From positions 1 to 25,958 of IMG/VR virus record IMGVR_UViG_3300032087_001259: a stretch of DNA of 25,958 bases; one strand, 5' to 3'. The translations under genes and the position numbers were made by a program. The notes below the pieces were generated by a model that saw only the letters and a list, made by a program, of their open reading frames with translations, did not search any database and was not told the origin of the DNA. Every line of letters starts with the position of its first letter. Positions within the stretch are counted from its first letter, which is position 1. The DNA comes from a virus. Positions 18,921 to 25,958 of this stretch are shown here, in pieces.

Positions 18921-20387
18921 ATGAATCTAGATACATTAACTACCGATCAGTTAAGAGATCGTGTTGAAAAATTATATATTGAACACATAAAACTATGCCA
19001 AGATAACTTTTTATATTTTGTTCAATCTGTTTGGCCAGATTTTATTTGTAGAAAAGAAGGGGACCCAAAGAAATGGGGGCACCATCAACACATTGCTCAT
19101 GAACTAACTAATATTGCAAGAGGCTCAAAAGGAAGGCTCATTGTTAATATGCCTCCTAGACATACTAAATCAGAATTTGCATCTTATTTGTTTCCTGCTT
19201 GGTATATTGGAAAGTATCCAAAGAAAAAAATTATGCAGGTATCTCACAACGCAGAATTAGCTGGCAGGTTCGGTAGCAAGGTAAGAAATTTAATTGACAG
19301 TAGAGAATATAAACAGATCTTCGGGGATGTTAAACTACGAGAAGATAGTAAGGCAAAAGGACGTTGGGAGACCAATCATGGTGGGGAATATTTTGCAGCG
19401 GGTGTTGGCGGTTCTATCACAGGACGAGGGGCGGACTTACTTATTATCGATGACCCACATACTGAACAAGACTCCATGTCTGATTCAGCAATGGAACGAG
19501 CTTACGAATGGTATAACTCAGGACCCCGACAACGTTTACAACCAGGTGGTTCCATCTTGTTAGTAATGACTAGATGGGCTCAAGATGATTTGACAGGAAG
19601 ATTGTTGAAGGCTCAATCTGAAGTTAAAGCAGACAAATGGAAGTTAATAGAATTTCCTGCAATACTTTCTTCAGGTAATCCTGTGTGGCCTGAGTATTGG
19701 TCACTAGAAGAACTAGAAGCAGTCAAAGCATCTATTGTTCCAAGAAACTGGAATGCACAATACATGCAGGACCCAGTTGCTGAAGAAGGAGCTATTCTAA
19801 AAAGAGAATGGTGGCAAAAGTGGAAAGGACAAATTCCTGCATTAAAACATGTTATTCAAAGTTACGATACTGCATTTTCTAAAAAAGAATCTGCAGACTA
19901 TTCTGCCATTACTACTTGGGGAGTATTTGAGCCAACACCTGGAGACAATTGTCTAATACTTCTTGATGCTGAAAAAGGTCGTTGGGATTTTCCCGAGCTA
20001 AAGGCAGTTGCTTTTGAAGCTTATAAGTATTGGGAACCTGAGTCTGTAATTGTTGAGGCTAAAGCCTCTGGGCAGTCTTTGATTCAAGAACTTAGACGTG
20101 CTGGTATTCCTGTAATGGATTTTGTTCCATCTAGAGGAAAAGATAAGCATTCTAGAGTAAATTCTTGTGCTCCTGTATTTGAATCTGGAAACGTATATTA
20201 CCCTGAAGGCTCAAGATTTGCAGAAGAAGTTATTGAAGAATGTGCAGCATTTCCTTTTGCTCAACACGATGACTATGTTGATAGCACCACACAAGCTGTG
20301 TTAAGATACCGTCAAGGAAATTTCGTTTCTACATATTTAGATGAGCCTGAAGGAATGCAGATCGAAAGAGAGTATAAATACTATTAG
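18921..20387 (+). CDS. terL: Terminase large subunit (packaging ATPase and nuclease)
   Basis: A 488-aa packaging motor. ATPase half: Walker A variant MPPRHTKSE (77-85), Walker B LLIIDDP (173-179), coupling motif MTRW (216-219). Nuclease half (RNase H-like fold, Terminase_6C type): SYDTAF with D316, ESADYSA with D326, VIVEAKASGQ with E379 and AQHDDYVD with D450/D451/D454. It translocates DNA into the prohead and cuts concatemers. The length is normal for the family. No ribosome site is visible before ATG 18921 and the inferred transcript is almost leaderless. The next gene starts 13 nt after the stop. Confidence 0.97.
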   Translation: MNLDTLTTDQLRDRVEKLYIEHIKLCQDNFLYFVQSVWPDFICRKEGDPKKWGHHQHIAHELTNIARGSKGRLIVNMPPRHTKSEFASYLFPAWYIGKYPKKKIMQVSHNAELAGRFGSKVRNLIDSREYKQIFGDVKLREDSKAKGRWETNHGGEYFAAGVGGSITGRGADLLIIDDPHTEQDSMSDSAMERAYEWYNSGPRQRLQPGGSILLVMTRWAQDDLTGRLLKAQSEVKADKWKLIEFPAILSSGNPVWPEYWSLEELEAVKASIVPRNWNAQYMQDPVAEEGAILKREWWQKWKGQIPALKHVIQSYDTAFSKKESADYSAITTWGVFEPTPGDNCLILLDAEKGRWDFPELKAVAFEAYKYWEPESVIVEAKASGQSLIQELRRAGIPVMDFVPSRGKDKHSRVNSCAPVFESGNVYYPEGSRFAEEVIEECAAFPFAQHDDYVDSTTQAVLRYRQGNFVSTYLDEPEGMQIEREYKYY

Positions 20388-20399
20388 GAGTATCATGTA

Positions 20400-22739
20400 A
20401 TGGCCGATCCTTTCAACGATCCATTTGAATCTTTTGTTAGTCAAATTAAAAAGGGTTCAACACCACTAATCAAACAAGACTCATCTATTATTGTCGATGA
20501 CAAGGAGCCTTCGGCGATTGGTGGGTTAGCAGCACTCGGTGCTACCGCAATAGGAACAGGTCTTCTTGCAAGACGAATACCTGGAGTTCAAGCATTCTTA
20601 AAAAAAGTAAAACAGAAGCCTAATGTATCGTACACACCTAATAAAACAGTAGAAGAAATTCCTAACGTGCCAACGGCCACCGGCCAATCCACAGAGTTAA
20701 TTACTACAGCTCCAGTGCCTGCAGTAAGCAAATCAAAATTTGGTGATGTAATCAATATACCTTTTACACAAGGTAAAGGTTACAGCTCTTCGACAAGACC
20801 AGGAATGAATTTAAATCCAATCGTAGGTTCATCAACTTACGACAGAATTATGGAAGCACCATTTGAAAAAGCACCCGCTAATGAGTGGATTGAATGGTTA
20901 GCAAAAGGAATGGATCCTCAGTTAAGAATTAATACTGGTCCATTGACGGGTGTCTCTCGTAGAGTTACACCGGATGAGTTGGAGGAATTAAACATAGTTA
21001 CTCTTAAAAAAGGTTTAAAATCTAAACCAATGAGAGATGTTCCAGGACAAAAACCAGGAAGACAAAAATACGAAGAGGTCGTAGAACCTACAGGTGGATT
21101 TTTAAAAGCAGCACAAGATAGTAAATTAGAAGTCGATAGAGATACTTTATTAAGTATGGTTAAAAATTCTCCGATAAACGATTTAAAAACAATTCGTTTA
21201 GGAGTCAGAGGTAATCCTGATGGTGAGATGGTAGCTTTTAAAAAAGAAGTAAATGAAGCTGTTATGAAATATAAACCAGATGGAGTCCCTGAAGGTAATT
21301 ATATAAATGATAATTTAGATGCTGTGTCTAAGGTTATGTTCGGACAAAAACAACCTATCAACACTCAAGTCATTCAAAAAATACAAAAAAATTTAGCAGA
21401 CCTTGGAACGGAAGTAGGAGATTCAAAACCTTTCGCAGATTTGTTAGTTAAATTTAATAGACTAACAGGAAGTTACAATAACTATAGTCAAAAAATTAAT
21501 AGACCTGATGGTTTTAGTTTAAGAAGAGGTAAAGGAGATAATTTTTATCCAGAATATAAAACAGGTATGGGTTACAATTACAAACTAGATGGCGGAGAAA
21601 ACTTTACTGAAGACATAGTATATTATTCAAAAAGAGTTCCAAACACAAGAACAGGAAAATTTATGGAAGTAGATGACCCTCATTACATTGATAATGAGAT
21701 TGGATTTATTCGATATGATGATTTACCGAATCCTAAACTAGGTGCAGGTAAAAGACATATTAGAGTTTCAGAAGTACAATCAGATTTACACTCACCACAG
21801 TATGCAGCAGAACAAGGAACAAGAGATCGTTATTTTAAAAATAAAATAAATACATTTAACTTAGATGCACCATTAAAAATTTTAAAAAAACAAAGACAAG
21901 AATTAATGGATAAGGTTGCACCTTATCAAGAACTCGGTAGAGGAGTTGCAGGACTAACTAGAAAGCAACAACAAGAACTTGCAAGAGTGAACTATGAAAT
22001 TGGTAAATTAGAAAAGTCAGGAATGGGTCAACTAATGTCTCAAGGAAGAGTTGATGGGACTACTGCAGGCCCTTTGTCTAGAGCTTGGCCAGATTATGCG
22101 GTTAAAAGTTTATTACGTACAATGGCAGAAAGAGATATCAATGCAATCTCTATTGTACCAAGTCCAATGAATAAAGGTATTAAGATGCCAAATCCTAGTC
22201 AAACAGGTGATGAGATTAACTATGGCTTGATGGATGGTAGAGCTTTGATAAAAAATAGTAAAGGTAATTTTGAAAAAACTAAAAAGTTTGCAACAATGGT
22301 AGAACCTTTAAACAGATTAGCTAAACAATATGGTGCTAAGTTTGAGATGTTCCCAATGCCTAAAAGTAATCCAGAAAAACCATTTAAAGTTATTAGAGTT
22401 ATTTCATCAAAAGATTCTAGTTCATTTAAAAAAGCGGTAGAAAGAGGTAAAGCTCATTACAACAAAAAAATTGGAGATGAATATATATTTGAAGATCATC
22501 TAGCTGCAGCAGATACTTTAGAGGAAGCGCAAAACTTATTGAATTTAAGAAAATCAGAAGTAAATGTTGGTAACCTAATTGTTAAAGAATTAGGACCAAA
22601 TAATCCTGATGTCTATGAAATGGTGCCTACTCTAATTGCAGATAGTGCAACACTTAAGAAGTTTTTATTGCCAATGAAAGCTTATATGTACGAAGGTGGA
22701 TTTGTAGATCAAAAGAACATTTTTACTTCGCTATTATAG
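20400..22739 (+). CDS. Large virion-associated / polyvalent-type protein
   Basis: A 779-aa protein between TerL and portal, start at 20400 with AGGAG upstream. It begins MADPFNDPFESFV and has one short hydrophobic segment (about 40-58, IGGLAALGATAIGTGLLARR). The middle is rich in K, N and G. Around residues 455-465 it has VSEVQSDLHSPQYA and near 555-570 GPLSRAWPDYAVKSLLRTM. The EVQSD motif followed by a W-x-x-x-x-x-K-x-L-L segment is shared with large polyvalent proteins of phages that are packaged with or injected beside the genome. The catalytic role of that domain is unknown. A structural or ejected internal protein is the best inference from position and size; it carries a copy of the GC-rich 14-mer at 20673. 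Confidence 0.7.
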   Translation: MADPFNDPFESFVSQIKKGSTPLIKQDSSIIVDDKEPSAIGGLAALGATAIGTGLLARRIPGVQAFLKKVKQKPNVSYTPNKTVEEIPNVPTATGQSTELITTAPVPAVSKSKFGDVINIPFTQGKGYSSSTRPGMNLNPIVGSSTYDRIMEAPFEKAPANEWIEWLAKGMDPQLRINTGPLTGVSRRVTPDELEELNIVTLKKGLKSKPMRDVPGQKPGRQKYEEVVEPTGGFLKAAQDSKLEVDRDTLLSMVKNSPINDLKTIRLGVRGNPDGEMVAFKKEVNEAVMKYKPDGVPEGNYINDNLDAVSKVMFGQKQPINTQVIQKIQKNLADLGTEVGDSKPFADLLVKFNRLTGSYNNYSQKINRPDGFSLRRGKGDNFYPEYKTGMGYNYKLDGGENFTEDIVYYSKRVPNTRTGKFMEVDDPHYIDNEIGFIRYDDLPNPKLGAGKRHIRVSEVQSDLHSPQYAAEQGTRDRYFKNKINTFNLDAPLKILKKQRQELMDKVAPYQELGRGVAGLTRKQQQELARVNYEIGKLEKSGMGQLMSQGRVDGTTAGPLSRAWPDYAVKSLLRTMAERDINAISIVPSPMNKGIKMPNPSQTGDEINYGLMDGRALIKNSKGNFEKTKKFATMVEPLNRLAKQYGAKFEMFPMPKSNPEKPFKVIRVISSKDSSSFKKAVERGKAHYNKKIGDEYIFEDHLAAADTLEEAQNLLNLRKSEVNVGNLIVKELGPNNPDVYEMVPTLIADSATLKKFLLPMKAYMYEGGFVDQKNIFTSLL
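20673..20686 (+). repeat. GC-rich dispersed motif, full 14-bp copy
   Basis: ACGGCCACCGGCCA, identical to 8894-8907 in the polymerase gene. Here the codon phase gives T-A-T-G, in a low-complexity part of the protein. Confidence 0.6.
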
Positions 22740-22742
22740 ATT

Positions 22743-22772
22743 TTGATCACAAAATGCTTTACACTGTATAGA
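22743..22772 (+). promoter_or_regulatory. Candidate promoter before the portal region
   Basis: TTGATC (22743-22748), 18 bp, TATAGA (22767-22772); an alternative -35 TTTACA is at 22758. An AGGAGG ribosome site follows at 22782-22787, so the leader would be very short, as at the replication promoter. Confidence 0.4.
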
Positions 22773-22792
22773 TAATTCTATAGGAGGAAATA

Positions 22793-23215
22793 ATGAGTCT
22801 AAAAAAGAAATTAAAAAATGTAGGTAAAGCTGCTGCTAAAGCTGCGGCTGTTGCCGGTACTGCTTACTTAGCAAGTAAAGCCATGTCAGGGGCTAAACCT
22901 GGTATTAACGTAGATAAAGGAAGAGGAAGTGCATTAAGTAATATGTACAGAAAAAAATACACTGATGGTATTATGAGAGGTGTAAAAGGAACTAAAGCTG
23001 CTAGCATAGGTATTATGGATAGAATAGGTAATGCTGCTAGTAAAATTATTAAAATGGGTCCAGGAAAAAATGCAACATCTAAAAAAGGTGGAACATTAGC
23101 TGGAGACTACGGAGATGCTTTTGGAGATGGGTTTTCTGGTGGAGCTAAAACAGGTAAAATGATTAAAGCTAGAGGCGGAAAGATGGTAAATTTAAAACCA
23201 ACTAAATTATATTAA
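22793..23215 (+). CDS. Basic Gly/Ala/Lys-rich protein, probably virion-associated
   Basis: A 140-aa protein with a strong AGGAGG site. The N-terminus is a basic amphipathic Ala/Lys helix (KKKLKNVGKAAAKAAAVAG). The middle and end are Gly/Lys-rich, and it finishes with a GKMIKARGGKMVNLKP motif. A similar K-x-G-K-x-x-K-A-R-x-G-K pattern ends the protein at 25526, so both may bind the same partner or DNA. Its stop shares a base with the portal start (TAATG), so the two are co-translated. Location between TerL and portal suggests a role in the head or an ejected basic protein. No enzyme motif. Confidence 0.65.
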   Translation: MSLKKKLKNVGKAAAKAAAVAGTAYLASKAMSGAKPGINVDKGRGSALSNMYRKKYTDGIMRGVKGTKAASIGIMDRIGNAASKIIKMGPGKNATSKKGGTLAGDYGDAFGDGFSGGAKTGKMIKARGGKMVNLKPTKLY

Positions 23216-25548
23216 TGGCGATAGAATCTGATAATCCGATCAACGAAGAAATTGAAGTTGAGGAAGAAGCTGTTGTAACTTTACCATCTGAAGAAGGTGA
23301 AGAAGAAATAACAGAAGAAACCGAACAAGACTTCTATGCAAACATTGCAGAAACTATTGATGACAAAGCATTAAGTCAGCTTGCTTCTGATTTAATCAGC
23401 GAGTATGACAGTGATAAAGAATCAAGAAAAGATTGGGAAGACACATATAGAAATGGTTTAGACCTTTTAGGTTTTAAATACAAATCTACTACACAACCTT
23501 TTAAAGGTGCCAGTAATGTTACTCATCCTTTATTAGCAGAAGCCGTTACACAATTTCAAGCGCAAGCCTATAAAGAATTATTACCAAGTGATGGTCCAGT
23601 AAAAACTAAAATTGTTGGATTACAAAACGAACAAACTGAATCTCAAGCAGAAAGAGTAAAAGATTTCATGAACTTCCAAATCATGGAGAAGATGGAAGAG
23701 TATACTCCAGAGTTTGATCAATTGTTATTTTATTTACCACTTGCAGGTTCTGCATTTAAAAAAATATATTATGACTCAATGCTAGAAAGAGCTGTGTCTA
23801 AATTTATTCCTGCAGAAGATTTAGTAGTTCCGTATTTTGCAACTGATTTAAAAGATGCACCAAGAATTACACACGTGCTTAAACAATCTGAAAATGACTT
23901 ATTAAAAAAAATGGCAGCAGGTTTTTATAGAGAAGTAGATCTAATGAAACCTCAAAAGAAAGAAAACAAAATTCAAGATAAGTATAATGAACTAGAAGGT
24001 ATTAAACCTGTTGAAACAAAAGATTATATTTATAATGTTTTAGAAATGCATGTTGATTTAGATTTATCTGATTACATTGCAGAGAACGATGAAGACAAAA
24101 TTAATATTAAAATACCTTATGTGGTAACAATTGAAGAAGGCACAAGACAAATTTTATCTATTTATAGAAACTATCGAGAAGGTGATGCTAAATTTAATAG
24201 AAAAGAATACTTCTCACATTATAAATTTTTACCTGGTTTAGGTTTTTATGGTTTTGGTTTGATCCATATGATCGGTGGCCTGTCTCGAACAGCAACTACA
24301 GCTCTAAGACAACTACTTGATGCAGGTACATTATCTAATTTACCTGCTGGATTTAAGTCTAGAGGTATGAGAATTAGAGATGATGACCAACCAATTCAAC
24401 CTGGAGAGTTCAGAGATGTAGATGCACCAGGTGGAAATATCAGAGATCAGTTTCAATTACTACCTTTTAAAGAACCAAGCACAACTTTATTTAATCTTTT
24501 AGGTTTTTGTGTAGATGCGGGAAGAAGATTTGCATCAATTGCTGACCAACAAGTCGGTGAAGGTAACCAACAAGCAGCTGTTGGAACCACAATTGCTCTT
24601 TTAGAGAGAGGTTCTAGAGTAATGAGTGCTATTCACAAGCGTTGTTACTACGCAATGAAGCAAGAATTTAAACTTTTAGGTCAAATTATAGCTGAATACT
24701 TACCACCTGAGTATCCATACGCAGTTTATGGAGCTGAAAGAGTGATAAAAGTAACAGATTTTGACAATAGAGTAGATATTTTACCTGTTGCAGATCCAAA
24801 TATCTTCTCAATGTCACAAAGAGTGACGTTAGCACAGACACAATTGCAAATTGCACAGTCAAATCCGCAACTTCACAACCTACACGAGGCTTATAGACGT
24901 GTTTATGAGGCTTTAGGCACCAAAGAAATACCTCAAATACTAAAACCAATGCCAAGACCAATGCCAAAAGACCCTGCAATAGAAAATATGGATGCATTAC
25001 AGATGCAACAACTAACTGCATTCCCAACTCAAGACCATGATTCCCATATTGCAGCCCATTCTGCATTTATGAGAACTAGAATGGTTCAAATTAATCCAAT
25101 GGTGTATGCAAATTTACAAGGACACATCTCTCAACACGTTTCTATGAAAGCATCTGCTGAAGTTATGGCTATGATGCAGCAAGATCCTAATTTAATGGCT
25201 ATGATGCAACAAAATCCACAAGGATTTCAGATGATGTATGATTCTGAAGTAGCAAAAAGAGTTGCGCAGATAACTGCTGAACTAGCACAAAATGAAAGCA
25301 TGATGGATGCTCAGAAAAACGATCCTGTAGTTATGTTGAAACAAAGAGAACTAGATTTAAGAGCCATGGATTTACAAAGACGTGCTCAAGAGGGTACAAT
25401 GAAAATAGAACAGAATCAAGATCAGTTTGATGAAAAATTAGATTTTGATAAATTAAAACTAGAAACACAAGACGAGCAATCTGATAAGAGATTAGAAGTT
25501 GCTCGAGAAAAAATGGAGAAAACAAATGTCAAAAAAGCTGGGTCTTGA
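23215..25548 (+). CDS. Portal protein
   Basis: A 777-aa protein forming the dodecameric portal at the capsid vertex through which DNA enters and leaves. After an acidic N-terminus (Glu-rich, about 1-50), the region RKDWEDTYRNGLDLLG ... TTQPFKGASNVTHPLLAEAVTQFQAQAYKELLP is the signature of the long portal type found in marine podovirus-like and P22-related phages. It continues with a stem/wing region (FYLPLAGSAFKKIYYD; LLPFKEPSTTLFNLLGFCVDAGRRFASIADQQVGEG). The C-terminal 150 residues are Gln/Met-rich and coiled-coil-like, a possible barrel extension. Start 23215 is coupled to the preceding gene. A portal of this length fits a short-tailed virion, which is inference. The next gene starts within its last codons. 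Confidence 0.88.
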   Translation: MAIESDNPINEEIEVEEEAVVTLPSEEGEEEITEETEQDFYANIAETIDDKALSQLASDLISEYDSDKESRKDWEDTYRNGLDLLGFKYKSTTQPFKGASNVTHPLLAEAVTQFQAQAYKELLPSDGPVKTKIVGLQNEQTESQAERVKDFMNFQIMEKMEEYTPEFDQLLFYLPLAGSAFKKIYYDSMLERAVSKFIPAEDLVVPYFATDLKDAPRITHVLKQSENDLLKKMAAGFYREVDLMKPQKKENKIQDKYNELEGIKPVETKDYIYNVLEMHVDLDLSDYIAENDEDKINIKIPYVVTIEEGTRQILSIYRNYREGDAKFNRKEYFSHYKFLPGLGFYGFGLIHMIGGLSRTATTALRQLLDAGTLSNLPAGFKSRGMRIRDDDQPIQPGEFRDVDAPGGNIRDQFQLLPFKEPSTTLFNLLGFCVDAGRRFASIADQQVGEGNQQAAVGTTIALLERGSRVMSAIHKRCYYAMKQEFKLLGQIIAEYLPPEYPYAVYGAERVIKVTDFDNRVDILPVADPNIFSMSQRVTLAQTQLQIAQSNPQLHNLHEAYRRVYEALGTKEIPQILKPMPRPMPKDPAIENMDALQMQQLTAFPTQDHDSHIAAHSAFMRTRMVQINPMVYANLQGHISQHVSMKASAEVMAMMQQDPNLMAMMQQNPQGFQMMYDSEVAKRVAQITAELAQNESMMDAQKNDPVVMLKQRELDLRAMDLQRRAQEGTMKIEQNQDQFDEKLDFDKLKLETQDEQSDKRLEVAREKMEKTNVKKAGS

Positions 25549-25957
25549 TAAACAATATAAAAATTTATACACACACGTAAATAAAAATAGCCCAAGTGGT
25601 CTTTCTAAAGGTATAACTAAACCTTTTAAATCTACGGGTAAAAGAATAATGGAAATTCCTATAGTAGGTAGTAGACTGCTTTCTCAAATGTTAAATACAG
25701 GTGGTTTATCTGGAGGACAGAAAAAGATTGCAGCCAAAGCACCACCTCCAAATGTATTAGATGGAAAAGACTTTGCAGTTCTTAGAGCAGAAAAAGCAAA
25801 AGGAAGAGGTGAAGGTCTTCAAGATGAAAAATTAAAACCAGGTAAAGTCATGAAAGCTAGAACTGGAAAAGACGTTAAAGTTAAACGTATAGGAAAAAAC
25901 GAAGACGAACTAACAGAGTTTGAAAAAAGAAGATTAAAATTAAAAGCAGGTGATTAG
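25526..25957 (+). CDS. Basic protein, probably virion-associated
   Basis: A 143-aa protein that just fits inside the window (stop 25955-25957). ATG 25526 is preferred, with GGAGA 7 nt upstream, over a TTG at 25499 inside the portal gene. It is Lys-rich with a central MEIPIVGSRLLSQMLNTGGLSGGQ segment. The C-terminal half ends in KPGKVMKARTGKDVKVKRIG and a charged helix, sharing a K-A-R-x-G-K-x-V motif with the protein at 22793. It could be a scaffold, head-tail or DNA-associated protein; not recognised further. Confidence 0.6.
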   Translation: MSKKLGLDKQYKNLYTHVNKNSPSGLSKGITKPFKSTGKRIMEIPIVGSRLLSQMLNTGGLSGGQKKIAAKAPPPNVLDGKDFAVLRAEKAKGRGEGLQDEKLKPGKVMKARTGKDVKVKRIGKNEDELTEFEKRRLKLKAGD

Positions 25958-25958
25958 T

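Noticed and set aside
24686-25066. 126-codon minus-strand frame opposite the portal gene
   Set aside because: Lies wholly within the well-supported portal gene, has no start signals and resembles no family.
1-25958. tRNA genes, integrase and attachment sites
   Set aside because: No cloverleaf-like segment was seen in the intergenic gaps and no recombinase motif in any ORF; only eye inspection was possible.

Overview
The window is part of the genome of a tailed double-stranded DNA bacteriophage (Caudoviricetes). It carries a phage replication module (PD-(D/E)XK nuclease, SNF2-type helicase, archaeo-eukaryotic-type primase, UvrD-like helicase, family A DNA polymerase), then many tiny genes, then terminase small and large subunits and a portal protein. 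Base composition is AT-rich (A/T-ending codons throughout). The gene families resemble those of uncultured marine phages, so a low-GC marine alphaproteobacterial host such as SAR11 is plausible; that host call is inference. There is no integrase, rRNA or tRNA in view.

Layout. (1) 1-9.27 kb, replication. The tail of a RecB-like nuclease meets a leftward SNF2 helicase. A strong sigma70-type promoter inside the 5' end of the helicase ORF drives a tightly overlapping rightward operon: coiled-coil protein, putative ssDNA-binding protein, AEP primase, SF1 helicase, DUF3310 protein, a small protein, a 2OG-Fe(II) oxygenase, PolA (Leu at the position equivalent to E. coli 762) and a zinc-ribbon protein. 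(2) 9.25-10.58 kb, four leftward genes, including a second 2OG oxygenase and a small exported protein. (3) 10.66-13.1 kb, rightward small genes (RHH-like protein, GIY-YIG nuclease, unknowns), including a 38-aa membrane protein. (4) A leftward PP-loop ATPase of the PAPS-reductase type. (5) A 240-bp regulatory region with TGACACTAG repeats, then the small terminase operon ending in a VRR-NUC nuclease.

(6) 15.55-17.96 kb, an unusual island of small independent cassettes with higher GC. Short CTCGTT arrays followed by GC-rich CTGGCGCCAG-type boxes recur at gene ends, nearly always just upstream of a sigma70-like promoter for the next gene. CTCGT is found about 25 times in 2.3 kb here, all on the + strand, against about two elsewhere on that strand. 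The island also holds a hairpin-ended candidate small RNA, a possible leaderless micropeptide and several perfect hairpins. It is the part of the window that standard phage gene families explain least. (7) 18.0-25.96 kb, two small unknown genes, a hairpin plus a nearly G-free C-rich stretch, then large terminase, a large virion-associated protein, a basic Gly/Ala/Lys protein, the portal and a second basic protein.

How the genes work together: the first block supplies genome replication and recombination, the middle supplies host-takeover and accessory functions (mostly unknown), and the right end supplies DNA packaging and the start of virion assembly. All calls are from reading the sequence; no database search was run.
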